From contig CANMVS010000005.1 of the NCBI GenBank assembly GCA_947501445.1, forward strand, positions 1 to 64,000: DNA of 64,000 bases, in the 5' to 3' direction. The notes beneath the pieces were generated by a model. The model saw only the letters and a list, made by a program, of their open reading frames with translations, searched no databases and was not told the origin of the DNA. The translations under genes and the position numbers were made by a program. This DNA is from an uncultured Rhizobiaceae group bacterium (GTDB taxonomy: Bacteria; Pseudomonadota; Alphaproteobacteria; Rhizobiales; Rhizobiaceae). Shown here one piece after another: positions 31,449 through 39,392 of the stretch; the first letter of the stretch is position 1; each line of letters starts with the position of its first letter.

Positions 31449-32348
31449 TCACGATACCAATGACGAACGCAGCAGATCGGTCATAACAGGCAACCCGGTT
31501 GCCCCACCATATCGACCAACCGCCACTGCACCACAGGCATTGCCTGTCTCCAGGCAGGAAGTCAGATCACAGCCAGCCAGCCATGCATGTAAAAAACCGG
31601 CATTGAAAGCATCACCTGCACCGGTTGTGTCAACCACATCGGCACGATGGGCGGGCGCATTACAGATCCCATCAACTGTAATGGCCCGCGCACCGTTCGC
31701 CCCACCCTTGATGACAATCAAGGGCGCTTGTGGAGACCCGGGGGTCTCCATGCCGAGCAGCGATGCTTCGCGCTCGTTCGGGAGGAAGACATCAACCCTG
31801 TCGATTATCGCACGCGCCTGGCTGTCAGACAGTTTTTCCTCGTCCCAGGCACTGTCGAGTGAAACGGTCAAACCGCTGGCACGTGCGTTGTTCAATATTT
31901 CCGGGTGTTCGATCAGCGTTGCCAGTTCTCCGATGTGAAGATGACCTGTTTGCGTATTGGCAAAACCAGAACCATACCATTCAGGCAACGCGGGCCCGGA
32001 GCGATGGGTCAAAAAAGCCCGCTCGCCAGCAACGGACATGGCGGCAGTAACTTGCGCGACCTCTCCACAATCGTATTCACAGTGGGTCAGATCAACGCCG
32101 CTTTTGGACAGCTCGGACTGGATCGCCTTTCCAAAGGGCCCGCCTGGCATTCTGGCCAGAAGCGAAGCCGGACGTCCGAGCGCGGCCAGATAGGCGGCAG
32201 TGATGTAGCCTCCGCCGCCCGGGTGAATAGCAAGTCCGCCTGCATAGACCTCTTCGCCAAGCGTCGGCATTTTGGGCAATCCGGTGAAGATCAAATCACA
32301 ATAAAGGCGGCCCGCACACAAAACACCGGGTCTTGCATTCTTACTCAC
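31449..32348 (-). CDS. PfkB-family carbohydrate kinase
   Basis: 299 residues, ribokinase/PfkB fold. The N-terminal signature is seen as GGGGYITAAYLAALGRPASLLA. The C-terminal signature DVVDTTGAGDAFNAGFLHAWL contains the catalytic base Asp in GAGD and the anion hole. VFLPNEREA and IVIKGGANGA are the usual ATP-side motifs. The enzyme should phosphorylate a sugar or sugar-like compound in the cytosol. It is the last gene of an ABC transporter operon and overlaps the ATPase stop by 4 bp, so its substrate is probably what the transporter imports. The substrate cannot be read from sequence. Confidence 0.9.
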   Translation of the reverse strand: MSKNARPGVLCAGRLYCDLIFTGLPKMPTLGEEVYAGGLAIHPGGGGYITAAYLAALGRPASLLARMPGGPFGKAIQSELSKSGVDLTHCEYDCGEVAQVTAAMSVAGERAFLTHRSGPALPEWYGSGFANTQTGHLHIGELATLIEHPEILNNARASGLTVSLDSAWDEEKLSDSQARAIIDRVDVFLPNEREASLLGMETPGSPQAPLIVIKGGANGARAITVDGICNAPAHRADVVDTTGAGDAFNAGFLHAWLAGCDLTSCLETGNACGAVAVGRYGGATGLPVMTDLLRSSLVS

Positions 32349-33403
32349 AAAAGTGCCTCCCCTGTGTTCTTGTCAAACAGATGCAATGCATCGGGGCTTG
32401 CGGTCAGATGGACTGAAGAACCAAGTACCGGCGGATGTTTTCCGGCTGCCTTGGCAATGATCTCCTGACCGCCGGCGGATACATGAACCAGCGTCTCGCT
32501 TCCCAAAGGCTCTGTCACCTCAACGGTGCCTGTAAACAGCCCCGCCTCTTGCGTTACCCGCAGATCATCCGGGCGCAAGCCCAGCACAACGCTGGCTCCC
32601 TGCCTGATTTTGACACCAGTTGCGGGAACAAGTCCGCCTTTGTCGAGACTAACAGCGCCATTCGACCAGACGCCTGGCATCAGGTTCATTGAAGGCGCGC
32701 CGATGAATTGGGCCACAAACATATTTGCCGGATTGTAAAAAACGTCGAGGGGTGATCCCACCTGCTGGATGTGGCCATCCTTCATGATCACGATGCGGTC
32801 AGCCATGGTCATGGCCTCAACCTGATCATGGGTCACAAATACGATTGTATTGCCGACCCGTTGATGCAGCTTCTTTATTTCCAAACGCATTTGCGTGCGC
32901 AGTTGTGCATCAAGATTTGAAAGTGGTTCGTCAAACAGGAAAGCTGCCGGATTGCGCACCATGGCCCGGCCAATGGCAACGCGCTGGCGCTGCCCGCCGG
33001 AGAGCTGGCTGGGTTTGCGGTCCAATAGTTCACCAAGGCCAAGGATTTCAGCGACCTCCTCAAGCCGGCCCAATTTGTCTTTCGCAGATATTTTGGCCGT
33101 GCGAAGCCCAAATCCTATGTTCTTTCGCACACTCATATGCGGGTAGATGGCGTAGTTCTGAAAGACCATCGCAATATCGCGATCCTTGGGCTCAAGATTA
33201 TTGACCACCCGCCCTGCGATATGGACTTCACCGGCGGTGATCTCCTCCAATCCGGCGATCATCCTCAATGTTGTGGATTTGCCGCAGCCCGATGGTCCAA
33301 CAAGGACCACAAATTCCCCGGAACCAATCTCCAGATTTATACCGTGCAGAACCTGCGTATCGCCATAGGTCTTGACCAGGTTTCTCAGAGACAGTGTTGC
33401 CAT
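32345..33403 (-). CDS. ABC sugar transporter ATP-binding protein (UgpC/MalK family)
   Basis: 352 residues from ATG 33403, which lies one base after the upstream lyase stop and has AGGGG 8 nt before it; a longer in-frame extension overlaps the lyase gene and is rejected. Walker A GPSGCGKST, Q-loop FQNYAIYPHM, signature LSGGQRQRVAIGRA, Walker B AAFLFDEPLSNLD and the H-loop VTHDQVEAM are all present. The C-terminal ~110 residues form the TOBE-type regulatory domain (VVLGLRPDDLRVT) of the CUT1 class. It energises the two permeases encoded upstream. Confidence 0.95.
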   Translation of the reverse strand: MATLSLRNLVKTYGDTQVLHGINLEIGSGEFVVLVGPSGCGKSTTLRMIAGLEEITAGEVHIAGRVVNNLEPKDRDIAMVFQNYAIYPHMSVRKNIGFGLRTAKISAKDKLGRLEEVAEILGLGELLDRKPSQLSGGQRQRVAIGRAMVRNPAAFLFDEPLSNLDAQLRTQMRLEIKKLHQRVGNTIVFVTHDQVEAMTMADRIVIMKDGHIQQVGSPLDVFYNPANMFVAQFIGAPSMNLMPGVWSNGAVSLDKGGLVPATGVKIRQGASVVLGLRPDDLRVTQEAGLFTGTVEVTEPLGSETLVHVSAGGQEIIAKAAGKHPPVLGSSVHLTASPDALHLFDKNTGEALL

Positions 33404-33404
33404 C

Positions 33405-34895
33405 TTATGTCCCCTGAACCAAAGCTTGAAAAGCATCGTGACGCAATGTTGCGGCCTGCGCAGTCCGTGCTTTTGACTTCGCGCTGGCATTTTGCAGGGA
33501 CAGCAGATCGATGCGGTATCGCGAAAGCGCACCGTCCATTGCCGCGGGCGCCGGACCACCGGGTCGACCGCGAACCGCAACAAACCTTTGTGCACTTACT
33601 GCCTGTTGATAGGCATTGCCATCCAGCACGCTTGTTCGCCCGGTTGCATTGGCAAATGCCGCAACAAATGCCCCGTAGCCGTCCTGCAATGGCAGCCCCT
33701 GACTGATAACCGCACGGGCCGTTTCAGCGGCTACCTGATGTGCCTGACGAAAGGACAATCCATCCTTGCGCACAAGCGTGTCAGCCAACTCGGTTATGGT
33801 GATACAGGCAGCATCCATATTGGATGCGACCCGCTGATGATTTATCGTGCAATCAGAAATCAGTGCTGCCAGCAGATCGCTCACCCGGACTGCGCTCTCA
33901 AATGCCTCATAGCCTGCCTGCTGCACCTCGCCTTCGCTGTCATTCATGTCGGTAAACGGGGTATTGTGCATGGTGTTTACAATGGTGTCACAGCGACCAC
34001 AGGTAACAGACGCCAAAAGCCGTAAATGCTCAATGGGGACCGGATTGCGTTTTTGCGGCATGATGGAACTGATCTGCACAAGACTATCGGGTACGTGGAG
34101 CTGCCCAACCTCAAATGCGGTCCAGAACTGCATATCCTGAACCAGCCGTCCGATATGCAGAAATACCAACTTTATAGCTGAATAAAGCCCGGTTAAATAA
34201 TCCACCGCCGCAATGCAGCCATAGGCATTGAGCAGTGGCTCGGAGAAGCCCAAAAGTTGCGCCATGCGGTCACGGTCAATGGGAAAACCGGACGTCGTGA
34301 TGGCTGCGGCGCCCATCGGGCACAAATGCAGATTGGTGCGCGCTGCGCCAAGGCGCTGCAGATCACGCAGCAGGACCTCAACGGCGGCGGCCAGATAGTG
34401 GCCATAGGTGGTGGGCTGTGCCGGTTGGCCGTGGGTATAGGCCACGATCAGCGTATCGCGCTCATCTGTCGCCTTGGCAATCATGGTCTCACAAAGCATC
34501 AACAGCCGATCGGTGAGCAGTGCGACCCGCTGCTCCAGCGCCATTTTGAATATGGTGTGATCCATGTCGTTGCGCGAGCGTGCCGTATGCAACATGCCGG
34601 CAACATCCGCACCAAGCCGATCATTCAGTGCCGCTTCAATGAGAAAAAAATAATCCTCGAACTCACCGGTATAAACCAGGGCGTCAACATCAACACTCCT
34701 GTCAATATCAGCCAGTGCCCGGGCGATTTCCTGCGCCTTGTCCCGCCCGATGATCGCGCATTCGTCCAGCATGATCAGATGGGCCTGATTGATGGCCCTC
34801 AGCGCGTTGACATGATGGGTCCTGGCACCTTCAAACAGCGGCGCAAGCACCGTTTGTCTGTACACCGGATGGGGAAACCCTGAAGTATTGCTCAT
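33405..34895 (-). CDS. Argininosuccinate-lyase-like enzyme in an ABC transporter operon
   Basis: 496 residues from ATG 34895, whose ATG overlaps the permease stop (ATGA), so translation is coupled. Fumarase/aspartase superfamily landmarks: LHTARSRNDMDHT (ASL-specific), AYTHGQPAQPTTYGHYL (catalytic His region), and the signature SSIMPQKRNPVPIEHLR. Family chemistry is beta-elimination of fumarate from an N-succinyl amine, as in argininosuccinate, adenylosuccinate or EDDS. Its position between sugar-transporter genes, next to a kinase and far from arg genes, argues for a catabolic N-succinyl substrate. Actual arginine biosynthesis cannot be excluded. It is longer than ordinary ArgH (about 460). 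Confidence 0.85.
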   Translation of the reverse strand: MSNTSGFPHPVYRQTVLAPLFEGARTHHVNALRAINQAHLIMLDECAIIGRDKAQEIARALADIDRSVDVDALVYTGEFEDYFFLIEAALNDRLGADVAGMLHTARSRNDMDHTIFKMALEQRVALLTDRLLMLCETMIAKATDERDTLIVAYTHGQPAQPTTYGHYLAAAVEVLLRDLQRLGAARTNLHLCPMGAAAITTSGFPIDRDRMAQLLGFSEPLLNAYGCIAAVDYLTGLYSAIKLVFLHIGRLVQDMQFWTAFEVGQLHVPDSLVQISSIMPQKRNPVPIEHLRLLASVTCGRCDTIVNTMHNTPFTDMNDSEGEVQQAGYEAFESAVRVSDLLAALISDCTINHQRVASNMDAACITITELADTLVRKDGLSFRQAHQVAAETARAVISQGLPLQDGYGAFVAAFANATGRTSVLDGNAYQQAVSAQRFVAVRGRPGGPAPAAMDGALSRYRIDLLSLQNASAKSKARTAQAATLRHDAFQALVQGT

Positions 34896-35773
34896 CCCTT
34901 TAACCCCGCCATGACAACACCGCGAATAATAAAGCGCTGAAAAATCACAAAGACAATCAGTGTTGGAATTGTCGAAATTGCTGCGCCGGTCATAATCAGT
35001 TCCCACTCGACATCCACTTCATCGCTGAATGTGGTCAGCCCGACCGGCAATGTGTACATGTCCTGCGATGTCGTCACGATCAACGGCCAGATGAAAGCCG
35101 TCCAATTGCCCAGGAAAACAAAGATCGCCAGCGCCGCAAGCGCGGGTTTGACCAGCGGCATCGCCACGGTCCACCAAATCTGTAACTCGTTCAGGCCATC
35201 AATGCGCGCCGCTTCCAGAAAATCATCCGGTACAGTTTCAAAAAACTGTTTCATCAGAAAGGTTCCAAATGCAGTCATCAATCCCGGAAACATAATTCCC
35301 CAGGATGTGTCGAGCCAGCCCAGCGTGGAACTCATCAGATACCAGGGAATGACAAGCATTTCAGTTGGGATCATCAGGGTGGAAAGCACCGCGATAAAGA
35401 ATATGTAGCGGCCCGGAAACCTGAACTTGCACAGGGCGTAGCCAACCAGACTGTCAAACAGCACATTGGAAAGCGTGGTCACGGTGGCTATAAACAGTGA
35501 ATTGCCAAACCAGGTGTAAAATCGCCCGTCTTCCAGAACAAAAAGATAATTCTCCAGCGTTGGTTCCTGCGGGATCAGGCTGAGCGTATGCACCTCGAAG
35601 GAATATTTGAAAGAGGTCGCCAGCATGTAGGCGATCGGCATAACCATCACTATGCCGCCAAACATCAGCAGGACCCAGCGGATGTATTGACCGTGGCTGC
35701 GACGCGGACCTGTTGTCCGATCTGCCAGCAGGCTTTGGGTTGGTGCCTGAATGGGGGTGTCAGCCATACGCAT
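34892..35773 (-). CDS. ABC transporter permease (MalG/UgpE type)
   Basis: 293 residues, about six transmembrane helices, the first at about residues 31-51 (YIRWVLLMFGGIVMVMPIAY). The permease EAA loop reads EAARIDGLNELQIWWTVAMP, the contact site for the ATPase. It ends in the family-typical FIIRGVVMAGLKG. It belongs to the CUT1 sugar transporter class together with the neighbouring permease. The start lies 1 base after the upstream permease stop; a second in-frame ATG is at 35767. Confidence 0.94.
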   Translation of the reverse strand: MRMADTPIQAPTQSLLADRTTGPRRSHGQYIRWVLLMFGGIVMVMPIAYMLATSFKYSFEVHTLSLIPQEPTLENYLFVLEDGRFYTWFGNSLFIATVTTLSNVLFDSLVGYALCKFRFPGRYIFFIAVLSTLMIPTEMLVIPWYLMSSTLGWLDTSWGIMFPGLMTAFGTFLMKQFFETVPDDFLEAARIDGLNELQIWWTVAMPLVKPALAALAIFVFLGNWTAFIWPLIVTTSQDMYTLPVGLTTFSDEVDVEWELIMTGAAISTIPTLIVFVIFQRFIIRGVVMAGLKG

Positions 35774-35774
35774 C

Positions 35775-36671
35775 CTAGCGATCCCTCAGGATGCGAAGCT
35801 GCACAAGACTGACAATCAGCAAGACGGTGAACAATACAACCGTCTGTGCCGCCGCATACCCCATGTCAAATGCGTTGAATGCCGTATCATATATCATCAG
35901 GACGAGCGGTTTCGTTGAATTCAGCGGTCCACCCGGATCAAGCAGCGTCATATTGTAGACCTGATCGAATATCCGCAGAAACCCGATGGATGACAGGACA
36001 ACAAGAAAAACAATGGTCGGCTTTAACAATGGCAGGGTTATCTCGGTCAATATAGTCCAGCCTGACACCCCATCAATGCGCGCCGCCTCATAATAGGTTT
36101 GCGGGATTGCGCGTAACCCGGCCATGAAGATGATGATCTGAAATCCAAGACCAGCCCAAACGGCTGGCGCAAGAATGGATGGCAGGGCATTGGTGGTCGA
36201 ATTCAAAAAGGCAATCTGGGAAATGCCAAATGATGCCAGAAAATTGTTGAACAGACCGATTGGCACCGGCTGATAGAACCAGCGCCAGACCCAGGCCATG
36301 GCCACGGCACTGGTCATGAATGGCAGAAAATACAACGCCCTGATAAGACCATGCATAAAGCGCAATTTGTCCAGATGAAAGGCAATGGTAAATGAGATGA
36401 CCAGACTGACGGGTGTCCCAATCAACAGATAGACGAATGTATTGCGAAACACTTTCCAAAAGACCGGGTCATTCCACAGCTTGATGTAGTTTTCCATTCC
36501 CGCCCATGTGCGCGGACCGAGCAGGTTCCAGCTTTGAAAGGACAGAATGATCGCATTTGCGGTGGGGTAAAACCGGATGGTTACGTAAAATATCAGTGGC
36601 ACGGCCAAAAACACCCAGGCCCAAACGATCTGTTTGTGTGAAATCGACAGGTCCTGATAGAATTTTACCAC
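35775..36671 (-). CDS. ABC transporter permease (MalF/UgpA type)
   Basis: 298 residues, six predicted membrane helices beginning with IVWAWVFLAVPLIFYVTIRFY (about 15-35). The EAA loop reads EAARIDGVSGWTILTEITLPLLKP. Together with the MalG-type partner it forms the membrane channel of a CUT1 importer. About 80 bp separate it from the binding protein gene, which is transcribed first, and the following permease is almost overlapping. Confidence 0.94.
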   Translation of the reverse strand: MVKFYQDLSISHKQIVWAWVFLAVPLIFYVTIRFYPTANAIILSFQSWNLLGPRTWAGMENYIKLWNDPVFWKVFRNTFVYLLIGTPVSLVISFTIAFHLDKLRFMHGLIRALYFLPFMTSAVAMAWVWRWFYQPVPIGLFNNFLASFGISQIAFLNSTTNALPSILAPAVWAGLGFQIIIFMAGLRAIPQTYYEAARIDGVSGWTILTEITLPLLKPTIVFLVVLSSIGFLRIFDQVYNMTLLDPGGPLNSTKPLVLMIYDTAFNAFDMGYAAAQTVVLFTVLLIVSLVQLRILRDR

Positions 36672-36749
36672 TGTGTCAGACGACTTTCATACTTCATGAC
36701 TGCGGTTTCAACGGTAATTTGCGCACAGCACTCACAAGATGGCTCGGCT

Positions 36750-38006
36750 TTAATCGTAGTAGTCATCCAGAACTTTCTGCTCTTCAGCAGCAGCCTGCTC
36801 CAGACTATCGCGCAAGGCCTGTCCCTCAAGCGCGGTGCGTTGAACCATATCCATCATTGCCTGTCGCTGTGCACTCTCATTGGCAAATTTTGTTGTATGG
36901 GCATAACCAAGACCGCTGATGAAGGGTCCGTAGACCGGATCCTTGACGTTCTTGTCGGTCAGGGCCGCTGATGGTTTGGCAGGCAATTCACCGACCGTTT
37001 CCAGCCAGATCTGCATGGCTTCATCTGATGTCAGATACTGCATGAACTTGACGGCAGCATCGTATTTCTCACCCTGTGCCTTGGTGGTAATGCCGTTCAC
37101 CCAATAGGATGAATAATTGGATTTGGTACCCGTCGGGCCTTCGGGCAATTCCGCAACGCCCCATTTCAAACCACGGGTTTTGTCCAGGGAACCAATACGA
37201 AACGAACCATCGATATGCATGCCGGCCCGCCCCGCCTTGAACGCGGCCTGTGGCTCATCCATAAAACCCACCGCTGTGACGCCGTGTTCCTTTTCAAGCC
37301 CCGTATAGAATTTGAGCGCCGCAAGTCCGGCATCATTGGTGTAGTTCACTTTGGTATAATCATCGCTATAGGGATCGCCGCCAAACTGGCGCACCAGTAC
37401 CTCACGAAACCAGTGATGATCCTGGGCCGTCATACCGGTGGTGATGCCAACCTGCGTCAGATTACCCGCAGCATCTCTTTTTGTGAGTTTCTTGGCGATT
37501 TCCACCAGTTCATCCAGATTGGCCGGTGGATTTTCAATGCCCGCTTCCTTGAACAGACGCTCATTGTAGAAAAGCGCCAGAGAACGCACCGCCGTTGGCA
37601 AAGCCATATAGGCATCACCCTGCCGCATGGCAGCAACCATGGGGAAAAACTCAGTCTCAATTTGTTCCAGCGGAAAGACATCTGCCGGAAGCGGCTGAAT
37701 GAGCCGCGCCTCAACATAATCATTCAACCAGCCATAAAACAGCTGCACCACATCCGGCCCCTGCCCGGCCGGAATGGCTGCGGCCACCTTCGTGCGATAG
37801 TCCGCATAGGGAAAATGGGTTGTCTTTACAGTGATATCCGGATTGGCCGCTTCAAAATTTTCGATGAGCTTTTCCATGGCCTTTACCCGCGCATCATAAA
37901 AATACTGCCAGTATTCAATTTCGACAGCCAGGGCACTTCCAGCACCGCCAAACCCCAATGATCCGACCAGCGTTGCACCCAAAATCCATTTGCGCATTTT
38001 GTTCAT
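36750..38006 (-). CDS. Extracellular sugar-type substrate-binding protein of the ABC importer
   Basis: 418 residues from ATG 38006 (AAGGGG 9 nt upstream). A signal peptide is clear: basic MNKMRKW, hydrophobic ILGATLVGSLGFGGAGSA, cleavage near ALA-VE. The mature protein has the bacterial type 1 binding protein features IENFEAANPDITVKTTHF, AAIPAGQGPDVVQLFYGWL and MHIDGSFRIG. It captures the substrate in the periplasm. It is the first gene of the six-gene operon and faces the ROK regulator divergently. The ligand is unknown; family members bind mono- and oligosaccharides or polyols. Confidence 0.93.
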   Translation of the reverse strand: MNKMRKWILGATLVGSLGFGGAGSALAVEIEYWQYFYDARVKAMEKLIENFEAANPDITVKTTHFPYADYRTKVAAAIPAGQGPDVVQLFYGWLNDYVEARLIQPLPADVFPLEQIETEFFPMVAAMRQGDAYMALPTAVRSLALFYNERLFKEAGIENPPANLDELVEIAKKLTKRDAAGNLTQVGITTGMTAQDHHWFREVLVRQFGGDPYSDDYTKVNYTNDAGLAALKFYTGLEKEHGVTAVGFMDEPQAAFKAGRAGMHIDGSFRIGSLDKTRGLKWGVAELPEGPTGTKSNYSSYWVNGITTKAQGEKYDAAVKFMQYLTSDEAMQIWLETVGELPAKPSAALTDKNVKDPVYGPFISGLGYAHTTKFANESAQRQAMMDMVQRTALEGQALRDSLEQAAAEEQKVLDDYYD

Positions 38007-38175
38007 GGTTATGCCCCTTGCCAAAGAAACAGACGAAGCCGCCTGTTGATACCGATCTGATTGGGTAACAATCCTGGCTGTTTATGAGCCCCAAAAGAGC
38101 CCGAGCCAGGATCGCATTCTTGCTCCTTGCTATTAATTCAAATGAATTGAATATTCAAGTGTTTTGACTTAATAG
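38007..38175. promoter_or_regulatory. Divergent promoter region between ABC operon and ROK regulator, with palindrome
   Basis: 169 bp shared by two divergent units. AATTCA-AA-TGAATT (38135-38148) is an inverted repeat close to the regulator start. A TTGACT box follows near 38163. The likely ligand for the palindrome is the adjacent ROK repressor, which would control both arms. The regulator ATG has no clear ribosome binding site, so its message may be leaderless or start slightly elsewhere. Confidence 0.5.
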
Positions 38176-39381
38176 ATGTGTATGGAACGCAACACCACAC
38201 ATAAAATAGTCGGATCGAATGCCGAGCGGACACGGCTGCACAATCGCCAGGTGGTTCTGGGGCTGGTACGAACCCACCAACCGGTTGGTCGTGCGGAAAT
38301 TGCCCGTTATTCAGGCCTGACAACCCAGACCGTCAGCAATATTATCAGTGCACTGGAAAGTCAGGGGTATCTGGTCGACGTTGGTCGACAGGTGCGTGGC
38401 CGCGGGCTGCCGGCTTCACAATATGCGGTCAATGCCAATGGCGCTGTTGCCATGGGGATCGAAGTTAGGCCGAGTGCCATGTTTGCCGCGCTGGTGAATT
38501 TGTCTGGCGAAACCCTTTACGCGTCCCGTCATGCCCTTGAAAGCAATGTTCCGGACATTGTCATCCGCATGGCCTGTGCCATCATGAAGGAGGCAAAAGA
38601 TAGCGTCCCCATGGCGGCAGGCAAAATGCTGGGTGCCGGCGTTGTGATGCCGGGTCCATTTGGTGACGTCGGCCTTTCCGGCCTTGGGCAATCGGCCCTG
38701 CAGGGATGGGAAGGTGTCGATGCGGCGGCGCGACTGGAGGCAGCGCTGAACGTACCGGTCATACTGGAAAATGACGCGACCGCAGCGGCTGTCACAGAAC
38801 ACGTGTCGGGTGTTGCGACCGATCTTGGTTCCTATTGTTACATCTACTTCGGAACAGGTCTTGGACTTGGGGTTGTCACCGACGGTAAAATCATGCGCGG
38901 TGCATTCGGCAACGCCGGCGAGCTGGGCCACGTGGTGGTCAAACCCGGCGGCAATCTGTGCGCCTGCGGCAATCGCGGTTGCCTGGAAACCTATACCAGC
39001 AGGCTTGCCGTACAACAGCACATGGGCAAATTTGGCGTTACCATCGACGGCGTTGATGATCTTGAAAATCTGTTTGCTGCCAAAAATCCGCACCTGGAAA
39101 CGTGGATCGAACAGGCTGTCATCCCGCTTTCACAAACGATTGGCATGATCGAAAATCTGTTCGATCCACAAGCTGTGATTCTTGGTGGCGCGATGCCGGA
39201 TGCCATTCTGGATGACATGATTGAACGGCTGATATTGCCTGAGGGTTCCGTTTCAAACCGTTTGGGCCGCACACTGCCGCGTGTATTGCGCGGCGCATCA
39301 GGACGTATGACCGCGGCTCTTGGTGGTGCGGCCCTTGTCATTCACGATACAATCACCCCGCGCATAGTCGCCCGCAGCTGA
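38176..39381 (+). CDS. ROK-family transcriptional regulator
   Basis: 401 residues. The N-terminal winged helix-turn-helix covers about residues 25-80 (GRAEIARYSGLTTQTVSNII, then ALESQGYLVDVG). The ROK sugar-kinase-like domain follows, with the phosphate-type loop YIYFGTGLGLGVV, the GELGHVVV motif, and the zinc site CACGNRGCLE (CxCGxxGCxE). In NagC/XylR-type members the domain senses a sugar or sugar phosphate and releases DNA. It is divergent from the ABC operon and 11 bp before the deacetylase gene, so it most likely controls both in response to the imported compound. Confidence 0.92.
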   Translation: MCMERNTTHKIVGSNAERTRLHNRQVVLGLVRTHQPVGRAEIARYSGLTTQTVSNIISALESQGYLVDVGRQVRGRGLPASQYAVNANGAVAMGIEVRPSAMFAALVNLSGETLYASRHALESNVPDIVIRMACAIMKEAKDSVPMAAGKMLGAGVVMPGPFGDVGLSGLGQSALQGWEGVDAAARLEAALNVPVILENDATAAAVTEHVSGVATDLGSYCYIYFGTGLGLGVVTDGKIMRGAFGNAGELGHVVVKPGGNLCACGNRGCLETYTSRLAVQQHMGKFGVTIDGVDDLENLFAAKNPHLETWIEQAVIPLSQTIGMIENLFDPQAVILGGAMPDAILDDMIERLILPEGSVSNRLGRTLPRVLRGASGRMTAALGGAALVIHDTITPRIVARS

Positions 39382-39392
39382 CAGAGACCTGA